In this document: positions 15,759 through 21,981 of the stretch, in pieces
Layout of the letters: each line of letters starts with the position of its first letter
Numbering within the stretch: position 1 is the first letter of the stretch
Origin: Alphaproteobacteria bacterium
GTDB lineage: Bacteria > Pseudomonadota > Alphaproteobacteria > Micavibrionales > Micavibrionaceae
NCBI GenBank assembly: GCA_016763095.1
Contig: JAESUK010000052.1
Location: forward strand, 1-21,981
Direction: 5' to 3'
Length of the DNA: 21,981 nucleotides
Position numbers and translations under genes: made by a program
The notes under the pieces: model-generated
What the model saw: only the letters and a program-made list of their open reading frames with translations
What the model was told of the DNA's origin: nothing
The model's database searches: none

Positions 15759-15808
15759 CTTCCTTACATTATAAATTCCTGACAGACACTCACACTCAGA
15801 GTTTACAG

Positions 15809-15826
15809 GGTTTATGAAGAAAAGGG
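15809..15826 (+). repeat. 18-nt sequence shared by the secE and rpoB leaders (copy 1)
   Basis: GGTTTATGAAGAAAAGGG, identical to 19998-20015. It contains an ATG that opens a 13-codon frame (MKKRVNYNNYLRC) whose TGA at 15853-15855 ends one base before the secE ATG. Confidence 0.7.
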
Positions 15827-15856
15827 TTAATTATAACAATTATTTAAGGTGCTGAG

Positions 15857-16048
15857 ATGATGAAATTTAATCCAATTGCATATGGGAAAGAAGTTAAATC
15901 TGAAGCTAAGAAGGTTACTTGGCCTTCAAAGGATGAAACGATTAAGAGCACGATTGCAGTGTTTATCATGGTTGCATTGGCATCGGCATTTTTGTTTATG
16001 GCAGATCAGATTATGGCGTTCTTTATTCGCCTGATTTTGGGTTTGTAA
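15857..16048 (+). CDS. secE: Preprotein translocase subunit SecE
   Basis: 63 aa, single-TM type. The amphipathic segment AYGKEVKSEAKKVTWPSKDETIKST is the family signature, followed by one membrane helix (AVFIMVALASAFLFMADQIMAFF). It clamps SecY in the SecYEG channel. Two adjacent ATG codons (15857, 15860) are possible starts; AAGGTG at 15846-15851 fits either. nusG follows after 41 nt as in most bacteria. Confidence 0.95.
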   Translation: MMKFNPIAYGKEVKSEAKKVTWPSKDETIKSTIAVFIMVALASAFLFMADQIMAFFIRLILGL

Positions 16049-16089
16049 GTTTAGATTAAAGAATACAAAGAATTGTAAAGGAAAAGAAG

Positions 16090-16620
16090 ATGGCTCAACG
16101 TTGGTACGTATTGCATGTTTATTCAGGTTTTGAATCAAAAGTTTCAGACGCAATTATGGAGAAAGCACGTCAAAAGGGTGTTGAAGATGATATTGAACAG
16201 ATTCTTGTTCCTAAAGAAGAAGTTGTCGAAATGCGTCGTGGGAAAAAGGTAACGGCTGAGCGTAAGTTCTTCCCAGGATATGTTCTTATTAAAATGAACA
16301 TGAACGACAATCTATGGCATTTGGTAAAAGATACACCAAAGGTTACAGACTTCCTTGGTGCGAATAACAAGCCGTCACCTGTGAGTGAAAAAGAAGCTCA
16401 AGCACTTCTTAAGCAAATTCAAGAAGGCGTTGATCGTCCTAAACCAAGTATCACATTTGATATTGGTGAAGAGCTTAAAGTTGTTGATGGTCCATTTGCA
16501 TCGTTTAACGGTTTTGTTGAAGAGATTGATGAGGATAAGCAAAGACTCAAAGTATCTGTTTCTATCTTTGGTCGTGCGACACCTGTTGAGCTTGAATACA
16601 CTCAGGTTGAGAAAGTTTAA
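16090..16620 (+). CDS. nusG: Transcription elongation/antitermination factor NusG
   Basis: 176 aa. N-terminal NGN domain with QRWYVLHVYSGFESKV, ERKFFPGYVLIKM and VTDFLG; C-terminal KOW domain with GEELKVVDGPFASFNGFVEEID and SIFGRATPVELEYTQVEKV. It binds RNA polymerase and couples it to ribosomes through S10 or to Rho. Length and order match the standard secE-nusG pair. GAAAAG before the ATG is a modest ribosome-binding site. Confidence 0.97.
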   Translation: MAQRWYVLHVYSGFESKVSDAIMEKARQKGVEDDIEQILVPKEEVVEMRRGKKVTAERKFFPGYVLIKMNMNDNLWHLVKDTPKVTDFLGANNKPSPVSEKEAQALLKQIQEGVDRPKPSITFDIGEELKVVDGPFASFNGFVEEIDEDKQRLKVSVSIFGRATPVELEYTQVEKV

Positions 16621-16636
16621 ATCATACTTAAAGAAT

Positions 16637-16674
16637 TTCCTTGATTTTCAAGGGATGTGCGACTAGTGTCGCGC
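16637..16674 (+). other. Two hairpins between nusG and rplK
   Basis: TTCCTTG (16637-16643) pairs with CAAGGGA (16649-16655). Directly after it GTGCGAC (16657-16663) pairs with GTCGCGC (16668-16674) around TAGT. No U-tract follows either, so Rho-independent termination is unlikely; RNA processing or pausing is possible. Confidence 0.45.
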
Positions 16675-16678
16675 TGAT

Positions 16679-16708
16679 TTGTGGAAAGTTTTCTGGTAAA
16701 ACTATATA
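16679..16708 (+). promoter_or_regulatory. Candidate promoter of rplK-rplA
   Basis: TTGTGG (16679-16684), 18-bp spacer, TATATA (16703-16708), about 60 nt before the rplK ATG. The -35 is weak and the -10 is good. An L11 promoter at this place is known from other bacteria. Confidence 0.5.
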
Positions 16709-16765
16709 TATAGCCATCCAGAACTGCACCACGAAGCCTCATGTTCAAACTATAAGGAGGAAAAC

Positions 16766-17197
16766 ATGGCAAAAAAAGCAACAGGCTCTATTAGTCTGCA
16801 AATTAAGGCGGGGGCAGCGAACCCGTCTCCACCAGTTGGACCAGCACTTGGTCAACATGGTGTGAATATCATGGAATTCTGTAAAGCGTTTAACGCGAAA
16901 ACAGAATCATTGGAAAAAGGAATGCCTATACCTGTTGTTATTACAGTGTATGAAGATCGTTCTTTTACTTTTATTACAAAAACACCACCAGCAAGCTTCT
17001 TGATCAAGAAAGCGCTTAAACTTAAATCTGGTGCGAACAATCCTTCTAAGGAAATTGTTGGCAAGATTACGCGTAAGCAACTTGAAGAAATTTGTGAAAT
17101 CAAAAAAGCTGATCTTAATGCGAATGATATGGATCAAGCTGTTAAGATTATCGCTGGAACATGTCGCTCAATGGGCGTCGAAGTAGTAGGGAGCTAA
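16766..17197 (+). CDS. rplK: 50S ribosomal protein L11
   Basis: 143 aa, standard length. The N-terminal domain has SLQIKAGAANPSPPVGPALGQHGVNIMEFCKAFN. The C-terminal rRNA-binding domain has KTPPASFLIKKALKLKSGA and AVKIIAGTCRSMGVEVV. It binds the GTPase-associated region of 23S rRNA and is needed for the stringent response. Strong ribosome-binding site AAGGAGG. rplA starts 5 nt after its stop. Confidence 0.98.
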   Translation: MAKKATGSISLQIKAGAANPSPPVGPALGQHGVNIMEFCKAFNAKTESLEKGMPIPVVITVYEDRSFTFITKTPPASFLIKKALKLKSGANNPSKEIVGKITRKQLEEICEIKKADLNANDMDQAVKIIAGTCRSMGVEVVGS

Positions 17198-17202
17198 GCA
17201 CA

Positions 17203-17901
17203 ATGGCAAAAACATCAAAAGCTATGAAAAAAAGCTATGAAGCTGTTGACCGTAATACGGTATATAGCATCGCAGACGCTGTTAAGACTTTAAAAGCTTC
17301 AGCTAAGGGACGTAAGTTCGATGAACAAATCGAAATTGCAATTAATACAAGCGCAGACCCAAAACATGCGGATCAAATTGTACGTGGTACAATTGAACTT
17401 CCACATGGAACAGGTAAAACTGTGCGTGTTGCTGTTATGGCGGTAGACGCGAAAGCGGATGAAGCGAAAGCGGCAGGCGCGGATATCGTTGGTTCTGATG
17501 AGCTGGCTGATATGATTAAAGCGGGTGACATGAATTTTGATCGCTTGATTGCGACACCTGACATGATGCCTAAAGTTGGTCAGCTTGGTAAAATTCTTGG
17601 ACCAAAGGGAATGATGCCAAATCCTAAGCTTGGAACAGTTACTATGGATATTAAGAAAGCTGTTGAGTCTGCAAAAGCTGGTTCTCTTGAGTACCGTGCA
17701 GAAAAAGCTGGAATTATTCACGCTGGTCTTGGTCGCGCAAGTTTCGATGAAGCAAAAATTATTGAAAACGTTATGGCGTTTATTACAACGATTAAAAAAG
17801 CTCGTCCATCAGGTGTTAAAGGAACTTATATTAATAAGATCACTTTGACGTCAACAATGGGCCCTGGAATCAAGATTGACCTTGAAAGCTTGGTTGCTTA
17901 A
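17203..17901 (+). CDS. rplA: 50S ribosomal protein L1
   Basis: 232 aa from ATG 17203 (MAKTSKAMKKSYEAV), chosen over an in-frame upstream start inside rplK because AGGGAG lies about 8 nt before it and the length fits the family. Marks of L1 include LPHGTGKTVRVAVMA, DRLIATPDMMPKVGQLGKILGPKGMMPNPKLGTV and STMGPGIKID. It binds the L1 stalk of 23S rRNA and in many bacteria represses its own L11-L1 mRNA. A strong terminator follows. Confidence 0.98.
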   Translation: MAKTSKAMKKSYEAVDRNTVYSIADAVKTLKASAKGRKFDEQIEIAINTSADPKHADQIVRGTIELPHGTGKTVRVAVMAVDAKADEAKAAGADIVGSDELADMIKAGDMNFDRLIATPDMMPKVGQLGKILGPKGMMPNPKLGTVTMDIKKAVESAKAGSLEYRAEKAGIIHAGLGRASFDEAKIIENVMAFITTIKKARPSGVKGTYINKITLTSTMGPGIKIDLESLVA

Positions 17902-17927
17902 TTACTTTAAGCACAGACAGAATTTAG

Positions 17928-17953
17928 AAGCCCTCATTTTTGAGGGCTTTTTT
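17928..17953 (+). terminator. Intrinsic terminator of rplK-rplA
   Basis: AAGCCCTCA (17928-17936), loop TTTT, TGAGGGCTT (17941-17949), then a T run through 17953. It splits rplKA from the rplJL-rpoB part of the cluster. Confidence 0.95.
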
Positions 17954-18079
17954 ATTTCCATATTTTCTGGACAATTGCTTTTCTATCTCTTATGTTGCCT
18001 TCAGATTTTGAGGGTTAATATATCTTTAGGGTTTGTAATGTAGGGTTAGTGTGAATTTTAAATTATAGGTGGAGTTTCG

Positions 18080-18454
18080 ATGAGAGTTTTAAATGTAGAA
18101 GGTATTCGTGCACGAGATAAGAGAAAAATGGTCTTTAGTGGTGCTGAGGCGTTTGATGATGCTGTTCGTGGGCATGGTATGGCAGGAGAGCCTGGGCGTT
18201 TATTAAAGCAGGCGGTCCGTGATCAAATTGGTGATGGCGCAAAGATAACAGCACATGATTTAAGACAAGTTATTAGTAATTTAGGCGAGGAACACCGTGT
18301 TTCGGGTAGCTCTGATGTTGATCGTGCCTTCAGTGGCGCGACACAGATCTATATGCACCAGACGAATGATGCAGATGTTTTTCGTGCGCTACCAGAGGCA
18401 CAGAAGATGAATGTTCAAGATGTTATAGGTAGGGCGGTTGAGAATAATCTGTAA
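18080..18454 (+). CDS. Unrecognised 124-aa protein between rplA and rplJ
   Basis: AGGTGGAG lies 6-7 nt before the ATG and a strong terminator follows, so this is a real stand-alone gene. It is soluble, with no signal peptide, no membrane segment and no Cys. It looks mostly helical: GAEAFDDAVRGHG, PGRLLKQAVRDQI and AHDLRQVISNLGEEH read as amphipathic helices, with a Gly-rich turn GSSDVDRAFSGAT and a closing helix VQDVIGRAVENN. I recognise no family or catalytic motif. Its position, boxed by terminators inside the ribosomal protein cluster where rplA normally leads on to rplJ, is unusual. A role tied to ribosomes is possible from context alone. Confidence 0.8.
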   Translation: MRVLNVEGIRARDKRKMVFSGAEAFDDAVRGHGMAGEPGRLLKQAVRDQIGDGAKITAHDLRQVISNLGEEHRVSGSSDVDRAFSGATQIYMHQTNDADVFRALPEAQKMNVQDVIGRAVENNL

Positions 18455-18483
18455 GGTTGTTTATTTATTGTTATAAATAGTTG

Positions 18484-18511
18484 AAAGGTCCTCAGGTGAG
18501 GGCCTTTTTTT
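18484..18511 (+). terminator. Intrinsic terminator of the 124-aa gene
   Basis: AAAGGTCCTC (18484-18493), loop AGGT, GAGGGCCTTT (18498-18507), T run to 18511. One G-U pair in the stem. Confidence 0.93.
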
Positions 18512-18595
18512 GTGGAACTTATGTTCGGTGTAAGTGAATCGGGCAGGGGGTTTGCGTGTATTTAGTATATATGTACGATTTTTTGCAAAAGACTC

Positions 18596-18625
18596 TTGAC
18601 AAGGTGCCGATGATTCTCTTATATA
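18596..18625 (+). promoter_or_regulatory. Promoter of rplJ-rplL(-rpoB)
   Basis: Perfect -35 TTGACA (18596-18601), 18-bp spacer, -10 TATATA (18620-18625). The transcript would carry a leader of about 150 nt before rplJ, which contains a terminator hairpin. Confidence 0.78.
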
Positions 18626-18631
18626 CGCACA

Positions 18632-18727
18632 TCTTTATCCGAGACCTCAGGTGTTTTTAACTTAAAATCCTGTGTAGATGGGGAGTTAAACGATTAGTCG
18701 TTGATTCTCTTTTTGATGTTTTGGGTG
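18632..18727 (+). promoter_or_regulatory. Candidate L10-binding leader of rplJ
   Basis: The leader between the promoter and the terminator hairpin includes GGGGAG, then AACGA/TCGTT with loop TTAG, then TTCTC, which can close an irregular stem around the hairpin with small internal loops. L10(L12)4 is known to repress rplJ mRNA through a folded leader of this general kind. The match to the known L10 leader structure was not tested. Confidence 0.4.
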
Positions 18728-18751
18728 GGATGCTGAGAAGCATCCTTTTTT
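18728..18751 (+). terminator. Terminator hairpin inside the rplJ leader (attenuator)
   Basis: GGATGCT (18728-18734), loop GAGA, AGCATCC (18739-18745), six T, then ATTTT. It lies after the promoter and 32 nt before the rplJ start, so it must be read through for rplJ, rplL and rpoB to be expressed from this promoter. Confidence 0.85.
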
Positions 18752-18782
18752 ATTTTGAGGTTTTTACTTAAGGAGATGTGCT

Positions 18783-19301
18783 ATGGGATTATCCCGCGCT
18801 GAAAAAGAACAAGTTGTTGCAACATGGAATGAAAGATTCCAAAACAGTGAAATGGTTGTTGTAACACAATATGCCGGATCTACGGTATCTGAGATGCAGG
18901 AGCTTCGTGGTTCCCTTCGTGAAAATGGTGCGGAATACAAAGTTCTTAAAAACAAGCTTGCGAAGCTTGCTATTAAAGGAACAAAGTTTGAGCATTTGAA
19001 CGACATGTTTACAGGTCCTACAGGAATTGCGATTTCTACAGACCCTGTTGCAGCGGCAAAAGTTACACAGAAATTTGCTGATAGTCATAAGAAGTTTTTG
19101 ATTATTGGTGGAGCTCTTGGAGAGAAGACATTGGATGTTGCTGCTGTTGAAGCGTTATCTAAATTACCTTCTCTTGATGAGATCCGCGGAACATTGGTTG
19201 GGCTTATTCAAGCACCAGCAACAAAAATTGCAGGCGTACTACAAGCGCCAGCTGGTCAGTTGGCTCGTGTGTGTGGTGCATACGGTGCAACGGGCGAATA
19301 G
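18783..19301 (+). CDS. rplJ: 50S ribosomal protein L10
   Basis: 172 aa, normal length. N-terminus GLSRAEKEQVVATWNERFQNSEMVVVTQYAGSTVSEMQELRGSLRENGAEYKVLKNKLAKLAI is the 23S-binding domain. The C-terminal helix (ATKIAGVLQAPAGQLARVCGAYG) is the platform for L7/L12 dimers. AAGGAGAT lies 6-7 nt upstream. With L12 it forms the stalk and likely represses its own mRNA through the leader. Confidence 0.97.
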   Translation: MGLSRAEKEQVVATWNERFQNSEMVVVTQYAGSTVSEMQELRGSLRENGAEYKVLKNKLAKLAIKGTKFEHLNDMFTGPTGIAISTDPVAAAKVTQKFADSHKKFLIIGGALGEKTLDVAAVEALSKLPSLDEIRGTLVGLIQAPATKIAGVLQAPAGQLARVCGAYGATGE

Positions 19302-19352
19302 TTACTAAGGTTTATTAAAAGAATTAAATTACAGCACAAAGGAGATTATAAC

Positions 19353-19721
19353 ATGGCTGATATTAATAAAATTGCAGACGAACTTTCAACATTGACGGTT
19401 CTTGAAGCTGCTGAACTTGCGACACTTCTAGAAGACAAATGGGGCGTTTCTGCCGCTGCACCTGTAGCGGTTGCTGCTGTTGCTGGCGATGCTGGTGCGG
19501 CTGCTGAGCAAACTGAATTCAATGTAGTATTGACTGCTGCAGGCGGAAACAAAATCTCAGTGATTAAAGAAGTTCGTTCAATCACAGGACTTGGCTTGAA
19601 AGAAGCTAAAGACCTAGTTGAAAGTGCTCCAAAAGCTGTTAAAGAAGGTCTAAGCAAAGACGAAGCTGAAGAGTTGAAAACTAAACTTGAAGCTACTGGC
19701 GCAACTGTTGAGCTTAAGTAA
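19353..19721 (+). CDS. rplL: 50S ribosomal protein L7/L12
   Basis: 122 aa. N-terminal dimerisation domain (KIADELSTLTVLEAAELATLLEDKWGV), Ala/Val-rich hinge (about 30-50), C-terminal domain with EFNVVLTAAGGNKISVIKEVR and GLGLKEAKDLVESAPKAVKEG, which recruits translation GTPases. GGAGATT lies upstream of the ATG. A gap of 304 nt to rpoB follows. Confidence 0.98.
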   Translation: MADINKIADELSTLTVLEAAELATLLEDKWGVSAAAPVAVAAVAGDAGAAAEQTEFNVVLTAAGGNKISVIKEVRSITGLGLKEAKDLVESAPKAVKEGLSKDEAEELKTKLEATGATVELK

Positions 19722-19809
19722 TTCTTATTCTTAATTTTAATATTTTAAATTAAGGAAAAGTTACTAGTGGACAAAAACATTTGTTTCAGTTAATTATTCA
19801 GCCAAAGTA

Positions 19810-19835
19810 GGCGAAGGATCAATAGATCCCTCGCC
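19810..19835 (+). other. Hairpin in the rplL-rpoB gap, possible attenuator or processing site
   Basis: GGCGA-A-GGATC (19810-19820), loop AATA, GATCC-C-TCGCC (19825-19835): ten pairs with one A/C mismatch, followed by CCTTT. The short T run would make only partial termination, which fits the known lower expression of rpoB than of rplL. An RNase III target is the alternative. Confidence 0.6.
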
Positions 19836-19997
19836 CCTTTGCGTTGTACATATTATTAAATATTGCAGATAAATGCTTGGCACGAAGAGGTTGTATACAG
19901 CCTGTATTCTATGTTTAAGCGTTTATGTTGCGTCGGTAAATCACTCTCATCGCCTTTCTAGTGAAAAGGATGTTTAGAAGAGTTGATTTAGATTTTA

Positions 19998-20015
19998 GGT
20001 TTATGAAGAAAAGGG
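19998..20015 (+). repeat. 18-nt sequence shared by the secE and rpoB leaders (copy 2)
   Basis: GGTTTATGAAGAAAAGGG, identical to 15809-15826. Its AAAAGGG may serve as the rpoB ribosome-binding site (10 nt before the ATG). Its ATG at 20003 opens the frame MKKRAELL, whose TGA overlaps the rpoB ATG. Confidence 0.7.
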
Positions 20016-20025
20016 CAGAGCTATT

Positions 20026-21981
20026 ATGAGTGCACAAAAAAAACTAACCGCTAATCCTTCAGACATTGCAAACAGCTTCACCGGACGTAAGCGTGTCCGT
20101 AGATCTTTCGGTAAGATTAAAGAAGCTATTCAGATGCCAAATCTGATTGAAATTCAAAAGAATTCATACAAGCTTTTTTTACAAGCGGAAATTCCTTCAG
20201 ATGAACGCACCATGTCAGGACTTCAAGAAGTCTTAACGGGTGTTTTTCCAATTAATGACTTTAATGGTCTTGCAGAGATTGATTTCGTTTCTTATGAGCT
20301 TGAACAGCCTAAGTACGATGTTGAAGAATGTCGCCAACGCGATAAGACATTTGCGGCGCCTCTTCGTGTTACACTTCGTCTTTCAGTATTTGATGTGGAT
20401 GAAGACACAGGGTTGAAATCAATCCGTGATATCAAAGAACAAGATGTTTACTTGGTAGATATGCCTTTGATGACAGAAACAGGTACATTCGTTGTAAACG
20501 GAACAGACCGTGTTATCGTTTCTCAAATGCATCGTTCACCTGGTGTGTTCTTTGATCATGATGGTGGTAAAACACACGTTACTGGTAAATATTTATTCTC
20601 GACACGTGTTATTCCTTACCGTGGTTCATGGTTGGATTTTGAGTTCGATGCGAAAGACATTCTGAATGTTCGTATTGACCGTCGTCGTAAGCTTCCTGTT
20701 ACTACGTTTATGCGCGCATTATACTCTGATGCAACTTTGGCATATATGGCAGAATGTGAAGAAAAAGGAACGACACCTGATCCTTTGATGATTCAGGGTA
20801 TGACGAATGAAGATATTCTCTCGACATTCTATGAAACAAAAACGTACACAAGTAGTAAAAAAGGCTGGAGCACACCGTTTAGTGCTGAGCGTTACCGCGG
20901 TGTTAAGTTGGTTAATGACTTGGTTGATGCTAAATCAGGTGACGTTATTGTTGAAGCTGGAACGAAGATTACACCACGTAAAGCGAAGAAATTGGCTGAA
21001 GAGGGTGTAAAAGATATTCTTGTTCAAGCTGAAGAGCTTGTTGGTCAATATATCGCTAAAGACCTTATTGATGAGAAAACAGGAACTGTTCTTTACGAAG
21101 CAGGATATGAAATCCTTGAAGAAGACCTTGAGAAAATTGATACACTTGGTATCTCGACTCTTCCAATTCTTGCTATCGACCACACAAATGTTGGTGGATA
21201 TGTTCGTAACACACTTGAAGCTGATAAATGTGATACACGCGAAGAAGCGTTGATTGATATTTACCGTGTTATGCGTCCTGGTGAGCCACCTACAGTAGAT
21301 AGTGCACAAGCACTATTTGACTCATTATTCTTCGATCCAGAGAGATACGATCTTTCAGCTGTTGGTCGTGTGAAAATGAATGCGCGTCTTGAGCTTGATG
21401 CTGCGGATACAGTGCGTGTTCTTCGTAAAGAAGACATTATTGCAATCTTACAGTACTTGCATGGTTTGAAAGATGGTAAAGGGGAGATTGATGATATTGA
21501 TAACCTTGGTAACCGTCGTGTGCGTTCAGTTGGCGAGCTAATGGAAAACCAAGTTCGCTTGGGACTTCTTCGTATGGAACGTGCAATCCGTGAGCGTATG
21601 TCATCTGTTGAGATTGACAACTATATGCCACATGATTTGATTAACTCTAAGCCAGCACAAGCGGCTGTTCGTGAGTTCTTCTCTTCTTCACAATTGTCTC
21701 AGTTCATGGATGCTACAAACCCATTGTCTGAAATCACGCATAAGCGTCGTTTGTCAGCGTTGGGTCCAGGTGGTTTGACACGTGAACGTGCTGGATTTGA
21801 AGTGCGTGACGTGCATCCTACGCATTATGGTCGTATTTGCCCGATTGAAACGCCAGAGGGACCAAATATTGGTTTGATTAACTCTCTTGCTACTTTTGCT
21901 CGTGTTAATAAATATGGATTTATTGAAAGCCCGTATCGCCGTGTTACTGATGGTAGAATGACTGATGAAGTTATCTATATG
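20026..21981 (+). CDS. rpoB: RNA polymerase beta subunit (5' part)
   Basis: 652 codons from ATG 20026 run open to the window end, about half of the usual length. The N-terminus (FTGRKRVRRSFGKI, PNLIEIQKNSY) and protrusion/lobe landmarks (LMTETGTFVVNGTDRVIVSQMHRSPGVFF) are standard. The rifampicin pocket reads SSQLSQFMDATNPLSEITHKRRLSALGPGGL: the residues equal to E. coli D516, H526 and S531 are unchanged, while 517-518 are AT instead of QN and 530 is Leu. This predicts sensitivity. The fork region RICPIETPEGPNIGLINSLA is intact. AAAAGGG in the 18-nt repeat is the likely ribosome-binding site. Confidence 0.99.
   Translation, partial: MSAQKKLTANPSDIANSFTGRKRVRRSFGKIKEAIQMPNLIEIQKNSYKLFLQAEIPSDERTMSGLQEVLTGVFPINDFNGLAEIDFVSYELEQPKYDVEECRQRDKTFAAPLRVTLRLSVFDVDEDTGLKSIRDIKEQDVYLVDMPLMTETGTFVVNGTDRVIVSQMHRSPGVFFDHDGGKTHVTGKYLFSTRVIPYRGSWLDFEFDAKDILNVRIDRRRKLPVTTFMRALYSDATLAYMAECEEKGTTPDPLMIQGMTNEDILSTFYETKTYTSSKKGWSTPFSAERYRGVKLVNDLVDAKSGDVIVEAGTKITPRKAKKLAEEGVKDILVQAEELVGQYIAKDLIDEKTGTVLYEAGYEILEEDLEKIDTLGISTLPILAIDHTNVGGYVRNTLEADKCDTREEALIDIYRVMRPGEPPTVDSAQALFDSLFFDPERYDLSAVGRVKMNARLELDAADTVRVLRKEDIIAILQYLHGLKDGKGEIDDIDNLGNRRVRSVGELMENQVRLGLLRMERAIRERMSSVEIDNYMPHDLINSKPAQAAVREFFSSSQLSQFMDATNPLSEITHKRRLSALGPGGLTRERAGFEVRDVHPTHYGRICPIETPEGPNIGLINSLATFARVNKYGFIESPYRRVTDGRMTDEVIYM

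Larger units (their letters stand above)
19722..20025 (+). other. rplL-rpoB intergenic region
   Basis: 304 nt without an annotated gene. In order it holds an AT-rich inverted repeat CTTAATTT/AAATTAAG (19730-19754), a strong GC hairpin (19810-19835), an A/T-rich stretch without a convincing promoter, and the 18-nt repeat (19998-20015). A 19-codon frame from ATG 19970, ending at 20029 across the rpoB ATG, contains the repeat. The equivalent E. coli gap carries an attenuator and an RNase III site. Confidence 0.6.

Noticed and set aside
15680..15856. tRNA-Trp gene before secE, as in many bacteria
   Set aside because: No cloverleaf, TTCGA-like T-loop or CCA-type end could be found in this gap.
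17161..17202. Upstream start of rplA inside rplK
   Set aside because: Residues before MAKTSKAM do not belong to L1, and a ribosome-binding site lies before 17203.
19346..19657. 103-aa frame opposite rplL, and similar frames opposite rpoB, rplA and pheT
   Set aside because: Composition is the mirror of the ribosomal and synthetase genes' codons; no ribosome-binding sites or families; shadows.
1..21981. CRISPR array, insertion sequence, prophage or integron features
   Set aside because: No regularly spaced direct repeats, no transposase or integrase reading frame, and no flanking terminal repeats were seen.

Overview
The window comes from an AT-rich alphaproteobacterium. The evidence is the divK-pleD pair joined to an EipB/DUF1849 gene, an alphaproteobacterial-type PheT, an entericidin-like lipoprotein, and the secE-nusG-rplKA-rplJL-rpoB block. 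The genus cannot be fixed from sequence reading alone. The window opens in the last codons of the 2-oxoglutarate dehydrogenase E2 gene (sucB) and closes inside rpoB.

Positions 305-6959, all minus strand: pheT is followed 5 bp later by a 320-aa deaminase-fold protein. A well-formed promoter with three palindromes then leads into adenine deaminase and a 446-aa deaminase-fold protein. The two deaminase-fold proteins have the same two-domain logic: an N-terminal domain with an intact zinc site (HAE plus CxxC) and a C-terminal domain whose zinc ligands are gone. With adenine deaminase they form a probable base or nucleoside salvage locus and are the least ordinary part of the window.

Positions 7118-11324: a membrane-anchored protein of unknown function with its own terminator, then the compact minus-strand operon eipB-divK-pleD (envelope integrity, cell-cycle response regulator, diguanylate cyclase). 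A divergent gene encodes a GGDEF-fold protein whose active site is degenerate. Positions 11488-14665: a PIN-like protein overlaps tail to tail with an O-acetylation pair, an MBOAT acyltransferase and an SGNH-like partner. The partner appears frameshifted just after its membrane anchor.

Positions 14725-21981, all plus strand: sdhB standing apart from other sdh genes, a 42-aa entericidin-like lipoprotein, then secE-nusG, rplK-rplA, a 124-aa gene of unknown function with its own terminator, rplJ-rplL behind a strong promoter and a leader terminator, and the first 652 codons of rpoB. The same 18-nt sequence lies just upstream of both secE and rpoB. In both places it starts a short open frame that ends on or next to the real start codon.
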